From positions 8,761 through 14,158 of the forward strand of contig PMEV01000432.1 of assembly GCA_003154855.1 (NCBI GenBank): DNA of 5,398 nt, read 5' to 3'. Source of the DNA: Bryobacterales bacterium. Lineage in GTDB: Bacteria > Acidobacteriota > Terriglobia > Bryobacterales > Bryobacteraceae. The position numbers were made by a program, and so were the translations under genes. Of the stretch, positions 1 through 5,398 are shown one piece after another. Position 1 is the stretch's first letter. Each line of letters begins with the position of its first letter. The notes beneath the pieces are model-generated. The model was not told the origin of the DNA, made no database searches, and saw only the letters and a program-made list of their open reading frames with translations.

Positions 1-483
1 AAGGTATACTTCACCGACCCGGCGTTCGGCAAGGAAATGGACACCCGCGAGCTGGACTTTTTCGGCGTGTACCACATCTCGCCGAAGGGGCAGTTGGAGT
101 TGGTCGCGAAGCCCCAGGGCCGGTCGAACGGACTGGCGCTTTCGCCGGACGGCAAGATTCTCTACGTGGACAACACCGACGAACGCAACGTGCGCGCCTA
201 CGACCTGGACAAGAACGGGAAGGCGTCCAACGAGCGGGTGCTGATCGAGGGGATCGAGGGAGCGCCGGATGGGATGAAGGTGGACGAGAAAGGGAACCTC
301 TACATCGCCGCGCAGGCGGTGGCCGTATATAGCGCGGAAGGGAAGCCGCTCGAGAAGTTCAACATTCCGGAGACGCCGTCGAACTGCGCCTTCGGAGACG
401 CGGACTTCAAGACGCTGTACGTGACGGCACGGAGCTCCATCTATAAGGTAAGGTTGCATGTCAAAGGGGCGGCCGAAGAATGA
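1..483 (+). CDS. SMP-30/gluconolactonase-family protein, C-terminal part (5' truncated by window)
   Basis: The reading frame is open from base 1 to the TGA at 481-483, giving 160 visible residues; the start lies upstream of the window. It opens with VYFTDPAFG, a typical blade motif of the SMP-30/gluconolactonase/LRE six-bladed beta-propeller. RSNGLALSPDG follows (Asn at visible residue 43), then GAPDGMKVDEKGNLYIA (Asp at visible residue 90). In this family the corresponding Asn and Asp bind the catalytic divalent metal, and the Asp also acts in lactone hydrolysis. The end, PSNCAFGDADFKTLYVTARSSIYKVRL, is the usual last blade. Members hydrolyse sugar lactones or related esters; the substrate cannot be told here. 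The N-terminal metal-binding Glu and any signal peptide are outside the window. An in-frame ATG at 37 falls inside the propeller and is not a plausible start. The stop overlaps the mutS2 start by four bases, suggesting an operon. Confidence 0.93.
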   Translation, partial: KVYFTDPAFGKEMDTRELDFFGVYHISPKGQLELVAKPQGRSNGLALSPDGKILYVDNTDERNVRAYDLDKNGKASNERVLIEGIEGAPDGMKVDEKGNLYIAAQAVAVYSAEGKPLEKFNIPETPSNCAFGDADFKTLYVTARSSIYKVRLHVKGAAEE

Positions 484-2888
484 ACACGAGCGGCGATTAC
501 CTGGAGTTTGCAAGTCTCAAGGAGCTGCTGAGGCGGTACATCGCGAGCCCGCTGGGACAGGCGGAGCTGGATAAGGTCGAGCCCAGCGACGATCGGGCGC
601 AGGTGGAGCAGATGCTGCGCGAGACGGCGGAGGCCAAGGAGTACCTCGATACGGCGGCGCGGCCGCAGCCCGCCTCGCGAGGCGCGGCGGTGCGGATACG
701 CTTCAGCGGAATCGAGGACACCACCGAGTCGCTGGCGAAGCTGCGGATCGAGGGGGCGTCGCTGGAGGCGAAGGAGATTCTGGACCTCATGGGCCTGCTG
801 GACCGGGCCACCGATATCCGGTCGGTGCTGCTGGCGGTGGCGGCGCGGTTCCCGAAGCTGGGAGCGCGGGCGGCGGCGATGGGGGAGTTCCGGTCGCTGC
901 TGCGGGACCTGGCGGGGAAGATTCTGCCGGACGGCTCGGTGGCCGATCATGCCAGCGTGCTGCTAGGGCGGTTGCGGCGGGACATGGAGCGGCAGAAGCA
1001 GGAGATACAGAGTTCGCTGGAGCGCTTCCTCCGCGCGCACCGGGAAGAAGGCGTGCTGCAAGAGGAGTTTGTGACGCTGCGCAACGAGCGCTTCGTGGTG
1101 CCGGTGATTGCGGGGCAGCGGCGGAAGATCGACGGGGTGATCCACGGGGCGAGCGGGACGGGGCACACGCTGTTCGTCGAGCCGCTGGAGACCATCGAGC
1201 TGAACAACGAGCTGGTGCGGCTGACCGAGGAAGAGATGCGGGAGGTGCACCGCATCCTGCTCGAGTTCACACAACGGCTGCGGGAGTACGGGGAGGCGAT
1301 CGGGCGCACGATACGGATTCTGGGCGAACTCGAGATACTCTTCGCCAAGGCCGAGTTCGCCGTGGAGTTCAATTGCACGATTCCGCGATTCAGCGATGGC
1401 GAGACGCGGCGGCTGGCGCTGCGGGAGGCCCGGCATCCGCTGCTCGAGGATGTGCTGCGGCGGCAGCGAAAGCAGGTGCTGCCGGTTTCCCTGGTGCTGG
1501 AAGGCGGCACGCGCACGCTGCTCATTAGCGGGCCGAACAGCGGCGGAAAGACGGTGACCCTCAAGACGGTGGGGCTGCTGGCGCTGATGGCGCAGGCGGG
1601 GCTGCCGGTGCCCTGCGCGGATTCGGAGTTCCCGTTCTTCGACCAGGTGCTGGCGGATCTGGGCGATCAGCAGTCCATCCAGGAGAGCTTGAGCACGTTT
1701 TCGGCGCACATGTCGCGGGTGCGGGATATCGTCAGCCAGGTGACGCCGGATTCTTTGGTGCTGCTGGACGAGCTGGGCCGGGCGACGGACCCGGAGGAGG
1801 GCGGCGCGCTGGGCGTGGCCATCCTGGACCGCTGCCGGACGTCGGGCGCGTTCTCGCTCGCCTCGACGCACCTGCTGGCGCTGAAGATTTACGGCGCGAA
1901 TACGGAGGGCGTGCTGAACGGCTCGATGGGGTTCAACGAGGAAACGCTGGAGCCGACCTACGTGCTGCGGCTGGGTGCGCCGGGCAAGTCGGCGGGCATC
2001 GACATCGCGCGGCGGCTGGGAATGCCGCAGGCGCTGCTGGAGAGGGCGCGGGCCGCGCTCAGCACGCGCGAGCGAGATCTGGGGAGATTCCTGAGCGAGC
2101 TGGACCGCCGGCTGAAAGAGGTGGCCGAACTTCAGGCGGGGCTCGAGACGGAGCGCCAGCGGCTGGCGGCGCGCGAGAAGGCGGTGGCCGAGGAATGGGC
2201 GAAGAAGGAAGCCGCCAAGATCCGGGAACTGGAGCGGCAGTGCGAGCTGGTGCTGGAGCGGTTCGAGGCGCAGGCCCAGGAGACGCTGGGGAAGATCGGC
2301 TCCGCCGGCGGCGAGAAGAAGGCGGTTGCGCAGGCGCAGCGCAGCGTGGCGAAGGTGAAGCGGGAACTGCGGGAGGAGATGGAGTCGGCGGTGCTCTCGA
2401 CCAGGGGAGACCCGCTGGAGCCGCTGAAGATCGTCGAAGGGGCGCGGGTGCGGTTGAAAGGCGTGCGGGAGCCGGCGCGGGTGCGGCGGCTGATCGGCGC
2501 GGACCGGATTGAGGTGGAAGCCGGATTCCTGAAGATGCAGGTGTGGCTGGACGAGGTGCTGGAGGTGCTGCCCAGCGCGGGCGAGGGGGCGAAGCTGCCG
2601 AAGAACGTTTCGTTCAAGCCGGCGGGGCCGGAGGGCTACGTGAGCATGCAGGAGATCAACCTGATCGGCGAGCGCGCGGAGGCGGCCCGGGATCGGGTGG
2701 ACAAGTTTCTGGACAGCGCGGTGCTGGCGTCGGTGAACCGCTTGCGGATCGTGCATGGACACGGCATGGGCGTGCTGAAGAAAGTGGTCGCGGAACTGCT
2801 GGCCGAGCACCCCAGCGTTGCGAAGTTCTACGCCGCACCGCAGAGCGAAGGCGGCGCGGGCGCGACCATCGTCGAACTGAAGGAGTAG
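480..2888 (+). CDS. mutS2: Endonuclease MutS2 (MutS-like ATPase with C-terminal Smr domain)
   Basis: The protein has 802 residues, close to the usual ~780-800 for MutS2, and lacks the mismatch-recognition domain of MutS. Order seen: N-terminal core and lever helices (about 1-330, beginning LEFASLKELLRRY); Walker A GPNSGGKT (351-358); ABC-type signature DLGDQQSIQESLSTFSAHM (393-411); Walker B LLDE (428-431); long charged coiled coil (about 515-640); KOW-like beta segment (649-697); Smr domain (about 720-802) with the HGxGxG motif as HGHGMG (759-764). MutS2 family proteins are cytosolic ATPases reported to suppress recombination or to split collided ribosomes, depending on species; which applies here cannot be seen. 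Several family positions diverge: LDLRG is INLIG (726-730), the usual GAGTDP after Walker B is GRATDP, THY-ELK is THLLALK (463-469), and NASVEFD is NGSMGFN (480-486). The start ATG sits in an ATGA overlap with the upstream stop and has no strong Shine-Dalgarno, so translational coupling is likely. Confidence 0.96.
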   Translation: MNTSGDYLEFASLKELLRRYIASPLGQAELDKVEPSDDRAQVEQMLRETAEAKEYLDTAARPQPASRGAAVRIRFSGIEDTTESLAKLRIEGASLEAKEILDLMGLLDRATDIRSVLLAVAARFPKLGARAAAMGEFRSLLRDLAGKILPDGSVADHASVLLGRLRRDMERQKQEIQSSLERFLRAHREEGVLQEEFVTLRNERFVVPVIAGQRRKIDGVIHGASGTGHTLFVEPLETIELNNELVRLTEEEMREVHRILLEFTQRLREYGEAIGRTIRILGELEILFAKAEFAVEFNCTIPRFSDGETRRLALREARHPLLEDVLRRQRKQVLPVSLVLEGGTRTLLISGPNSGGKTVTLKTVGLLALMAQAGLPVPCADSEFPFFDQVLADLGDQQSIQESLSTFSAHMSRVRDIVSQVTPDSLVLLDELGRATDPEEGGALGVAILDRCRTSGAFSLASTHLLALKIYGANTEGVLNGSMGFNEETLEPTYVLRLGAPGKSAGIDIARRLGMPQALLERARAALSTRERDLGRFLSELDRRLKEVAELQAGLETERQRLAAREKAVAEEWAKKEAAKIRELERQCELVLERFEAQAQETLGKIGSAGGEKKAVAQAQRSVAKVKRELREEMESAVLSTRGDPLEPLKIVEGARVRLKGVREPARVRRLIGADRIEVEAGFLKMQVWLDEVLEVLPSAGEGAKLPKNVSFKPAGPEGYVSMQEINLIGERAEAARDRVDKFLDSAVLASVNRLRIVHGHGMGVLKKVVAELLAEHPSVAKFYAAPQSEGGAGATIVELKE

Positions 2889-2957
2889 GGCCCCACAGCA
2901 CCACCCGCTGATGGGAGGATGTGAAAAGCGCGGGAGCGGGCTTTCCAACGGGCCAAA

Positions 2958-2987
2958 AATGGTGTAAAACCATTCTAGGAGGGTTTT
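2958..2987 (+). promoter_or_regulatory. Two mutually exclusive small hairpins around a Shine-Dalgarno sequence
   Basis: AATGGT (2958-2963) pairs perfectly with ACCATT (2969-2974) across the loop GTAAA. AAAACC (2966-2971) instead pairs with GGTTTT (2982-2987) across a 10-nt loop. Because 2966-2971 lies inside the first hairpin, only one can form at a time. In the second form the AGGAGGG at 2977-2983 is partly in the stem; in the first it is free. A T-rich run (2984-2993) follows, so the second form also resembles a weak intrinsic terminator for mutS2. Pairings are seen directly; any switching role is inference, and both stems are short. Confidence 0.35.
2977..2983 (+). promoter_or_regulatory. 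Strong Shine-Dalgarno-like AGGAGGG without a following ATG
   Basis: AGGAGGG is a near-perfect anti-16S complement, but no ATG or GTG lies at a working distance. The candidates are TTG codons at 2986 (too close) and 2992 (9 nt after AGGAGG). It may serve a TTG-started small ORF, or it may not be a ribosome binding site at all. Confidence 0.35.
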
Positions 2988-2991
2988 GTTT

Positions 2992-3174
2992 TTGCCTGCC
3001 TGTGGAAAAGCCGCGGCCGTGTCCGGCGGAGGGCTTTGTCCTGACGCACTTCCGCCGATCGGCGGCGGAAAAGTTGTCCACAGCTTCCATCACAGGCTAA
3101 ACCGCACAAAGCACAGCCCGAAAATATTTGTTGTCACGCGGGCGCAAAGCCGGGTTAAATGGGGAGTCGCCTAA
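2992..3174 (+). CDS. Possible small ORF (60 aa) upstream of dnaB; doubtful
   Basis: A frame starting at TTG (2992) would encode 60 residues, beginning PACGKAAAVSGGG after the initiator, with no domain or membrane segment that I recognise. In favour: AGGAGGG ends about 9 nt upstream, and its TAA (3172-3174) overlaps the preferred dnaB ATG by one base (TAATG), the geometry of translational coupling. Against: a hand count puts G/C at roughly 60% of third codon positions, clearly below the neighbouring genes; the start is a rare codon; and the frame runs through both DnaA-box-like sites and the inverted repeat, so non-coding constraints could explain the sequence. It could be a leader ORF controlling dnaB translation, or chance. 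Confidence 0.18.
   Translation: MPACGKAAAVSGGGLCPDALPPIGGGKVVHSFHHRLNRTKHSPKIFVVTRAQSRVKWGVA
3001..3009 (-). promoter_or_regulatory. DnaA-box-like 9-mer
   Basis: On the minus strand this reads TTTTCCACA, which fits the relaxed DnaA-box consensus TTWTNCACA. It is the inverted partner of the site at 3074; extended by one base, the two share 9 of 10 positions. As RNA, CTGTGGA (3000-3006) could pair with TCCACAG (3077-3083), so a structural RNA role is an alternative. Confidence 0.4.
3050..3070 (+). repeat. Perfect inverted repeat, 8-bp arms
   Basis: TTCCGCCG (3050-3057) and CGGCGGAA (3063-3070) are exact reverse complements around a 5-nt loop. A 14-bp perfect palindrome, CCGCCGATCGGCGG (3052-3065), is embedded. 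A third copy of an arm, CGGCGGA at 3024-3030, could pair with 3051-3057 instead. It lies between the two DnaA-box-like sites. It could be a dimeric repressor operator or an RNA stem-loop in the dnaB leader. No T tract follows (AAAG instead), so it is not an intrinsic terminator on this strand. Confidence 0.6.
3074..3082 (+). promoter_or_regulatory. DnaA-box-like 9-mer
   Basis: TTGTCCACA is the form of DnaA box favoured in several high-GC bacteria and differs from TTWTNCACA at one position. It lies 92 bp upstream of the preferred dnaB start and opposes the site at 3001-3009. DnaA control of dnaB is plausible. Two sites are too few to call an origin, and no dnaA or dnaN is present in the window. 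Confidence 0.45.
3161..3166 (+). promoter_or_regulatory. Ribosome binding site deciding the dnaB start
   Basis: GGGGAG ends 7 nt before the ATG at 3174, good spacing for initiation there. The earlier in-frame ATG at 3159 has no purine-rich site upstream and would itself overlap this one. This favours 3174. Confidence 0.6.
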
Positions 3175-4559
3175 TGCCAAGCACAGACCTCGCACTGGAT
3201 AAAGGGCTTCCCGTCAATCTGGATGCCGAGCGCTTCGTCCTCGGCTCGATCATGCTCGATGACAGCTTGTTCGTGCAGGTGGCGGGCACGCTGCAGGCCG
3301 ACGACTTCGCGCTCGAGAAGCACAAACGCATCTTCATCCGCATGATGGACCTGCACGAGCGCGGGGAGCGGGTGGACCGCGTCAGCGTCGCTAACGAACT
3401 GCTGAAGCACGGTCAACTGGAATCCTGCGACGGGCTGACCTACCTCATTTCGCTCGACGACGGCCTCCCGCGCACCTCGAATGTGGATGGGTACGTGGGC
3501 ATCGTGCGGGACAAGGCGCTGCTGCGGCGCATTATCTTCACGTCGCAGAAGCTGATCGACCGGTGCCTGATCGGGGAAGAGGAGCCGGAAGAGATCCTGG
3601 CGTGTGCGGAAGACTCGCTGCTTAAGCTGAACGACCTGCGCGGGAAGGCGGGCCTGGCGTCTCCCGAGGACATCATTAAGGAGTACGAGGGCGGGATCAA
3701 CGCCTTCCTGGACCCCAGCAAGCGGATCAAGGGGATCAGCACCGGGTTCGTGAAGCTGGACGAGATGACCGGGGGGTTCCATCCGGGAGAGCTGATTATC
3801 CTGGCGGCGCGTCCGGCGATGGGGAAGACGGCGCTGGCGCTGAACATCGCGCAGCACGTGGCGACGGCCAAGAACCCGCAGACGGTGGCGGTGTTCTCGA
3901 TGGAGATGTCCAAGGAATCGCTGCTCACGCGCATGGTGTGCGCGGCGGCGCGAGTGGACAGCCAGAAGTTCCGGGCGGGCTTCCTGAACCAGACCGAGCG
4001 CCACCACTTGCAGACGGCGCTGGTGCAACTGGCGGGAGCGCCGCTGTATATCGACGACACCGCGGGCGCGAACCTCATGGATATCCACGCCAAGCTGCGG
4101 CGGCTCAAAGTCGAGCAGGGGCTGGGCCTGGTGGTGATCGATTACCTGCAATTGATGAGCGGGCGCGGCCGCTTCGAGAACCGCAACCAGGAAATCAGCA
4201 CGCTCTCGCGCGGCATGAAGATGCTGGCCAAGGAGATGGAGGTGCCGGTGCTGGTGCTCTCGCAGTTGAGCCGGGCTCCCGAAATCCGGCAGGGGGATCA
4301 CCGCCCGCAACTCAGCGATCTGCGCGAATCGGGTTCCATCGAGCAGGATGCCGACGTGGTGGCGTTCATCTTCCGCGAGGAAGTTTACAAGCCGGACCGG
4401 GAGGATTTGCGCGGCACGGCCGAGCTGCTGCTCACCAAGCAGCGGAACGGCCCCACCGGCAAGATCAACCTGGTCTTCCTGCGGCAGTGGACGAAGTTCG
4501 AGAACCGCGCGGCGGATCTCGGAGAGACCAACGAGGCGCCGCCGCCGGACGAAGACTAG
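3174..4559 (+). CDS. dnaB: Replicative DNA helicase DnaB
   Basis: A 461-residue protein, in line with E. coli DnaB (471), that unwinds DNA at the replication fork as a hexamer and contacts primase. Seen in order: N-terminal helical domain from NLDAERFVLGSIMLDD (about 10-115); linker helix region (about 140-180); RecA-like domain beginning GISTGF (187-192). Walker A is ARPAMGKT (212-219, Lys218 and Thr219); Walker B strand VVIDYLQL has Asp323; LSQLSR (362-367) and RPQLSDLRESG (377-387) are the DnaB signature with its DNA-contacting loop region; KQRNGPTG (422-429) carries the probable arginine finger Arg424. The tail is short and acidic. No intein interrupts the usual insertion sites, and all key residues are present. 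Starting at 3159 would add five residues (MGSRL) with no ribosome binding site. The next gene follows after 28 bp, probably in the same transcript. Confidence 0.97.
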   Translation: MPSTDLALDKGLPVNLDAERFVLGSIMLDDSLFVQVAGTLQADDFALEKHKRIFIRMMDLHERGERVDRVSVANELLKHGQLESCDGLTYLISLDDGLPRTSNVDGYVGIVRDKALLRRIIFTSQKLIDRCLIGEEEPEEILACAEDSLLKLNDLRGKAGLASPEDIIKEYEGGINAFLDPSKRIKGISTGFVKLDEMTGGFHPGELIILAARPAMGKTALALNIAQHVATAKNPQTVAVFSMEMSKESLLTRMVCAAARVDSQKFRAGFLNQTERHHLQTALVQLAGAPLYIDDTAGANLMDIHAKLRRLKVEQGLGLVVIDYLQLMSGRGRFENRNQEISTLSRGMKMLAKEMEVPVLVLSQLSRAPEIRQGDHRPQLSDLRESGSIEQDADVVAFIFREEVYKPDREDLRGTAELLLTKQRNGPTGKINLVFLRQWTKFENRAADLGETNEAPPPDED

Positions 4560-4576
4560 CGGGCGCTCGCTTCACC

Positions 4577-4583
4577 AAGGAGG
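4577..4583 (+). promoter_or_regulatory. Ribosome binding site of the transporter gene
   Basis: AAGGAGG lies 4 nt before GTG 4588 and 10 nt before the in-frame TTG 4594. No ATG is near, so the start is one of these two and the proteins would differ by two residues. Confidence 0.7.
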
Positions 4584-4587
4584 ATTC

Positions 4588-5398
4588 GTGGGCTTGAACT
4601 CGGCGCTTGTGAAGAGCACGGTGGTGGCGGCGCTGGGCGGTCTGCTGTTTGGATTCGACACTGCGGTCATCGCGGGCGTCACGGGCGCGCTGAGCATCGA
4701 GTATCATCTTTCGCCGGCGTCGCTGGGACTTACAGTGTCCATCGCGCTGTGGGGCACCATCGTGGGGGCCATGCTGGCCGGAATTCCGGGCGACCGCTGG
4801 GGCCGGCGCGACAGCCTGCGAATCATGGCCGTTCTGTATTTCGTTTCGGCGCTGGGCTGCGCGTTTGCGTGGAACTGGCACTGGCTGGTGCTGGCACGTT
4901 TTGTGGGAGGGCTGGGCATCGGCGGCTCCTCGGTGCTGGGGCCGATGTACATCGCGGAGGTGGCGCCGGCAAAATGGCGGGGGCGGCTGGTGGGCTTCTT
5001 CCAGTTTAACGTGGTCTCCGGGATTCTGGCGGCCTACTTATCGAACTACGTCATCGGGCAGTTGGGATTCGGGCCGCTGGAGTGGCGCTGGAAGCTGGGC
5101 GTTGCGGCGGTGCCGTCGGCCTTCTTTTTCCTGATGCTGTTTTTCATCCCGCGCAGCCCGCGCTGGCTGGTGAAGAAGGGCCGCTTGGCGGAGGCCGGAG
5201 AAGTACTGCGCCTGACCGGCGAGGAGAACGCCGGCGAGGACCTGCGGGAGATCGTGGAGTCGATTGACGCGGAGCACGGGCACGGCGAGGAGCCTCTATT
5301 TACCAGTAAGTACCGCGTGCCGATATTACTCGCGGTGTCGCTCGCCATGTTCAACCAACTCTCGGGCATTAACGCGATCCTGTATTACCTGAACGACA
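4588..5398 (+). CDS. MFS sugar porter, N-terminal ~270 residues (3' truncated by window)
   Basis: The frame is open from GTG 4588 to the window end, covering 270 codons of a family usually about 440-480 residues long. It resembles XylE/GLUT-type proton-sugar symporters of the inner membrane. Visible motifs: GGLLFGFDTAVIAG in TM1 (17-30); GDRWGRR in the TM2-3 loop (68-74, motif A); RFVGGLGIGGSSVLGPMYIAE in TM4 with Glu124; RGR (131-133) in the TM4-5 loop; PRSPRWL after TM6 (188-194, the PESPR motif with Arg for Glu); and NQLSGINAILYY in TM7 (from 256). Hydrophobic segments fit TM1 about 10-32, TM2 52-68, TM3 78-96, TM4 100-120, TM5 136-157, TM6 168-187 and TM7 244-266. The first of the two sugar-binding glutamines known in XylE is Asn256 here, while Gln257 and Asn262 are kept. 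The sugar is unknown. It is probably co-transcribed with dnaB. Confidence 0.93.
   Translation, partial: MGLNSALVKSTVVAALGGLLFGFDTAVIAGVTGALSIEYHLSPASLGLTVSIALWGTIVGAMLAGIPGDRWGRRDSLRIMAVLYFVSALGCAFAWNWHWLVLARFVGGLGIGGSSVLGPMYIAEVAPAKWRGRLVGFFQFNVVSGILAAYLSNYVIGQLGFGPLEWRWKLGVAAVPSAFFFLMLFFIPRSPRWLVKKGRLAEAGEVLRLTGEENAGEDLREIVESIDAEHGHGEEPLFTSKYRVPILLAVSLAMFNQLSGINAILYYLND

Larger units (their letters stand above)
2889..3173 (+). other. mutS2-dnaB intergenic region, dyad-rich
   Basis: This 285-bp gap is the only long non-coding stretch and is less GC-rich than its neighbours, with A/T-rich patches near 2955-2993 and 3119-3133. Directly after mutS2 a 6-bp inverted repeat CCCGCT/AGCGGG (2905-2910 and 2936-2941) has a 25-nt loop and no T tract, so it is not a convincing terminator. 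Further on are two alternative hairpins at 2958-2987, a pair of opposed DnaA-box-like sites (3001-3009 and 3074-3082) and an 8-bp inverted repeat (3050-3070). No clear sigma-70 promoter is visible; TTGTCC (3074) and TAAACC (3098), 18 bp apart, are a weak candidate only. No tRNA or recognisable riboswitch is seen. Confidence 0.7.

Noticed and set aside
441..950. 169-codon minus-strand frame across the SMP-30/mutS2 junction
   Set aside because: Arg/Gln-rich shadow translation covering two genuine coding regions; no domain or ribosome binding site.
2905..2941. Inverted repeat CCCGCT/AGCGGG as the mutS2 terminator
   Set aside because: The loop is 25 nt and no T tract follows, so an intrinsic terminator is not supported.
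963..2948. 661-codon open frame on the minus strand opposite mutS2
   Set aside because: It is a mirror frame of a GC-rich gene, rich in Arg, His, Leu, Pro and Gln, with no recognisable domain. The + strand frame encodes unmistakable MutS2 motifs.
2889..3173. Chromosomal replication origin
   Set aside because: Only two DnaA-like boxes, no clear DNA-unwinding AT-rich tract, and no dnaA, dnaN, gidA or rpmH nearby. Local dnaB regulation is the simpler reading.
3159..3173. dnaB start at the upstream ATG 3159
   Set aside because: It has no purine-rich site in front, whereas GGGGAG is well placed for ATG 3174, and the five extra residues add nothing recognisable.
3171..4310. 379-codon open frame on the minus strand opposite dnaB
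   Set aside because: Same artefact: low-complexity His/Arg/Leu/Gln-rich translation with no motif, antisense to an intact dnaB.
3174..4559. Intein in dnaB, a common insertion site
   Set aside because: Walker A, Walker B and the downstream motifs are contiguous and the total length is normal.
3938..4597. 219-codon + strand frame overlapping dnaB
   Set aside because: Gly/Ala/Arg-rich out-of-frame shadow of dnaB with no motif.
4749..5134. Short + strand frames within the transporter region
   Set aside because: They are out-of-frame readings inside the transporter, whose true frame begins at 4588 and stays open to the window end with full sugar-porter motifs.

Overview
This is a GC-rich chromosomal window from what looks like a free-living bacterium. 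It holds four protein genes, all on the + strand, and two of them run off the window edges. In order they are: the C-terminal end of an SMP-30/gluconolactonase-type beta-propeller protein, a complete MutS2 ATPase (mutS2), a complete replicative DNA helicase (dnaB), and the first ~270 codons of a sugar-porter MFS transporter. The proteins recall Acidobacteriota (Solibacter/Bryobacter-like lineages). This placement is an impression from protein style and base composition, not a computed assignment.

Layout. The SMP-30 gene ends at 483 and overlaps the mutS2 start by four bases (ATGA), so the two are probably co-transcribed and translationally coupled. mutS2 ends at 2888. A 285-bp gap follows (2889-3173), the only sizeable non-coding stretch. 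It is visibly less GC-biased than the genes and unusually rich in dyads: two mutually exclusive small hairpins next to a near-perfect Shine-Dalgarno sequence that has no ATG after it, an opposed pair of DnaA-box-like 9-mers, and a perfect 8-bp inverted repeat between them. dnaB begins best at 3174, not at an earlier in-frame ATG at 3159. Only 28 bp separate dnaB from the transporter, which has its own strong AGGAGG, so those two are probably one transcription unit.

How the genes fit together. MutS2 (recombination suppression or ribosome-collision rescue, depending on lineage) and DnaB (fork helicase) are both information-processing proteins. The flanking genes concern sugar-lactone hydrolysis and sugar uptake. 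The sequence gives no sign that the four form one pathway. There is no mobile element, CRISPR array, tRNA/rRNA or intein.

Most notable points. (1) MutS2 keeps an intact ATPase, but several usually conserved positions differ, including the LDLRG motif of its Smr nuclease domain, which reads INLIG. (2) The mutS2-dnaB gap is structured and may be a regulatory leader and/or DnaA-binding region for dnaB. I found no convincing evidence of an entirely new system; the gap is the best candidate for undescribed regulation.
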